NCBI RefSeq assembly: GCF_030691015.1
Contig: NZ_JAUYFF010000014.1
Span: forward strand, 1-64,000
From: Sulfuricurvum sp.
GTDB lineage: Bacteria; Campylobacterota; Campylobacteria; Campylobacterales; Sulfurimonadaceae
Direction: 5' to 3'
Length of the DNA stretch: 64,000 bases
In this document: positions 63,651 through 64,000 of the stretch, in pieces
Layout: every line of letters starts with the position of its first letter
How positions within the stretch are numbered: position 1 is the stretch's first letter
Notes under the pieces: model-generated
Told to the model about the DNA's origin: nothing
Databases searched by the model: none
What the model saw: only the letters and a program-made list of their open reading frames with translations
Made by a program: the position numbers and the translations under genes

Positions 63651-64000
63651 CAAAATTTCCAACCGCTTCTTATCCAAAAAGTTCGACCCTCAATTGGATA
63701 GTCATCGGGATACGTAGCCGGAGTTGAGGGGTAACGGTAGGTGGCATTCGTAATATTTTTTAGGGCGCCTTGGAGATACAATCCGCTACTATCTTCCCAC
63801 CCTAAAATCAAATCAAGAGCTGCGAAGGATTCCATTGCTTTTTTACGTGAATCATTAGGCCGTCGATCTTTTTCACTGCTGTAGCGCCCGACAACTCCTG
63901 CATTGATCTCGGGAGTAAGGGCATAGGAAAACGCCCCTTTAAGCATATGGGATGATGCGTAAGGGAGATAGTCGGTTATTTCAGAACCTTTGTATGTTTT
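63650..64000 (-). CDS. TonB-dependent receptor, C-terminal part (cut by window edge)
   Basis: The frame is open from the window end to 63650. I read about 115 residues: alternating strands (MLKGAFSYALTPEINAGVVG, AALDLILGWEDSSGLYLQGA) and the typical last strand TNATYRYP...FWIRSGWKF ending in Phe. This is the C-terminal barrel end of a TonB-dependent outer-membrane transporter. With YfiR and GGDEF-EAL downstream it may sense a ligand taken up by the receptor. Confidence 0.85.
   Translation of the reverse strand, partial: KTYKGSEITDYLPYASSHMLKGAFSYALTPEINAGVVGRYSSEKDRRPNDSRKKAMESFAALDLILGWEDSSGLYLQGALKNITNATYRYPSTPATYPDDYPIEGRTFWIRSGWKF

Overview
The window looks like a chromosomal segment of a free-living Campylobacterota (Epsilonproteobacteria), most like the Sulfuricurvum/Sulfurimonas group. 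This is inference from gene content and style: NifHDK, a periplasmic selenocysteine formate dehydrogenase, kinases with the HQWRQPL H-box common in this phylum, abundant c-di-GMP proteins and tightly overlapping genes. Bases 1 to about 3720 are richer in G+C and may be foreign or mis-joined.

Layout. 1-6180 (minus): a translationally coupled signalling array, read as HD-GYP response regulator, hybrid kinase, MNT antitoxin, HEPN toxin, PhnD-like binding protein and a second kinase cut by the window edge. 6420-8340 (plus): a lipoprotein with two Ig-like repeats and a DUF3494 (ice-binding-like) domain, then a lytic transglycosylase. 8326-18255: a nearly complete type II secretion system, with gspKLMNCDEF on minus and the pseudopilins gspGHIJ on plus, lacking a prepilin peptidase here. 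18337-18867: an outer-membrane barrel protein.

18992-39112 is a selenium/formate block: selD; a three-gene operon of unknown role (diiron ferritin-like protein, acyl-CoA-dehydrogenase-like flavoprotein, leaderless PhnD-like protein); on minus selA-selB followed by a binding-protein/kinase/regulator trio; tRNA-Sec; then fdh genes on plus (Fe-S protein, TorD-like chaperone, small TAT protein, FdhA with in-frame UGA and SECIS, FdhB, FdhC, FdhD, cysteine-desulfurase-like protein). A 17-bp palindrome, GTWAA-N7-TTWAC, occurs five times in intergenic DNA of this block, plus one near-copy, and I found it nowhere else in the window. I read it as the operator of a selenium/formate regulon that would include the unknown operon.

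39187-41033 is a small accessory patch (TIR-domain protein with an AbiJ-like N-terminus, REP-like palindrome, phage antirepressor). 41183-43869 holds msrA, a DEDDh exonuclease and an EAL-HDOD protein. 43923-49778 is the nitrogenase region: nifH, an unknown 119-residue gene, nifD and nifK, flanked by small genes. 49779-55848 holds two diguanylate-cyclase-type proteins, a tandem pair of tiny Cys-containing paralogues and a CheA-like membrane kinase/CheX/CheY operon. 55960-61142 is mostly housekeeping: ilvI, ilvH, lpxD, a lysozyme-fold protein, a small unknown protein and aspC. 61195-64000 (minus) is a TonB receptor (partial), YfiR-like protein and GGDEF-EAL operon.

No CRISPR array, rRNA operon, insertion sequence or replication origin was recognised.
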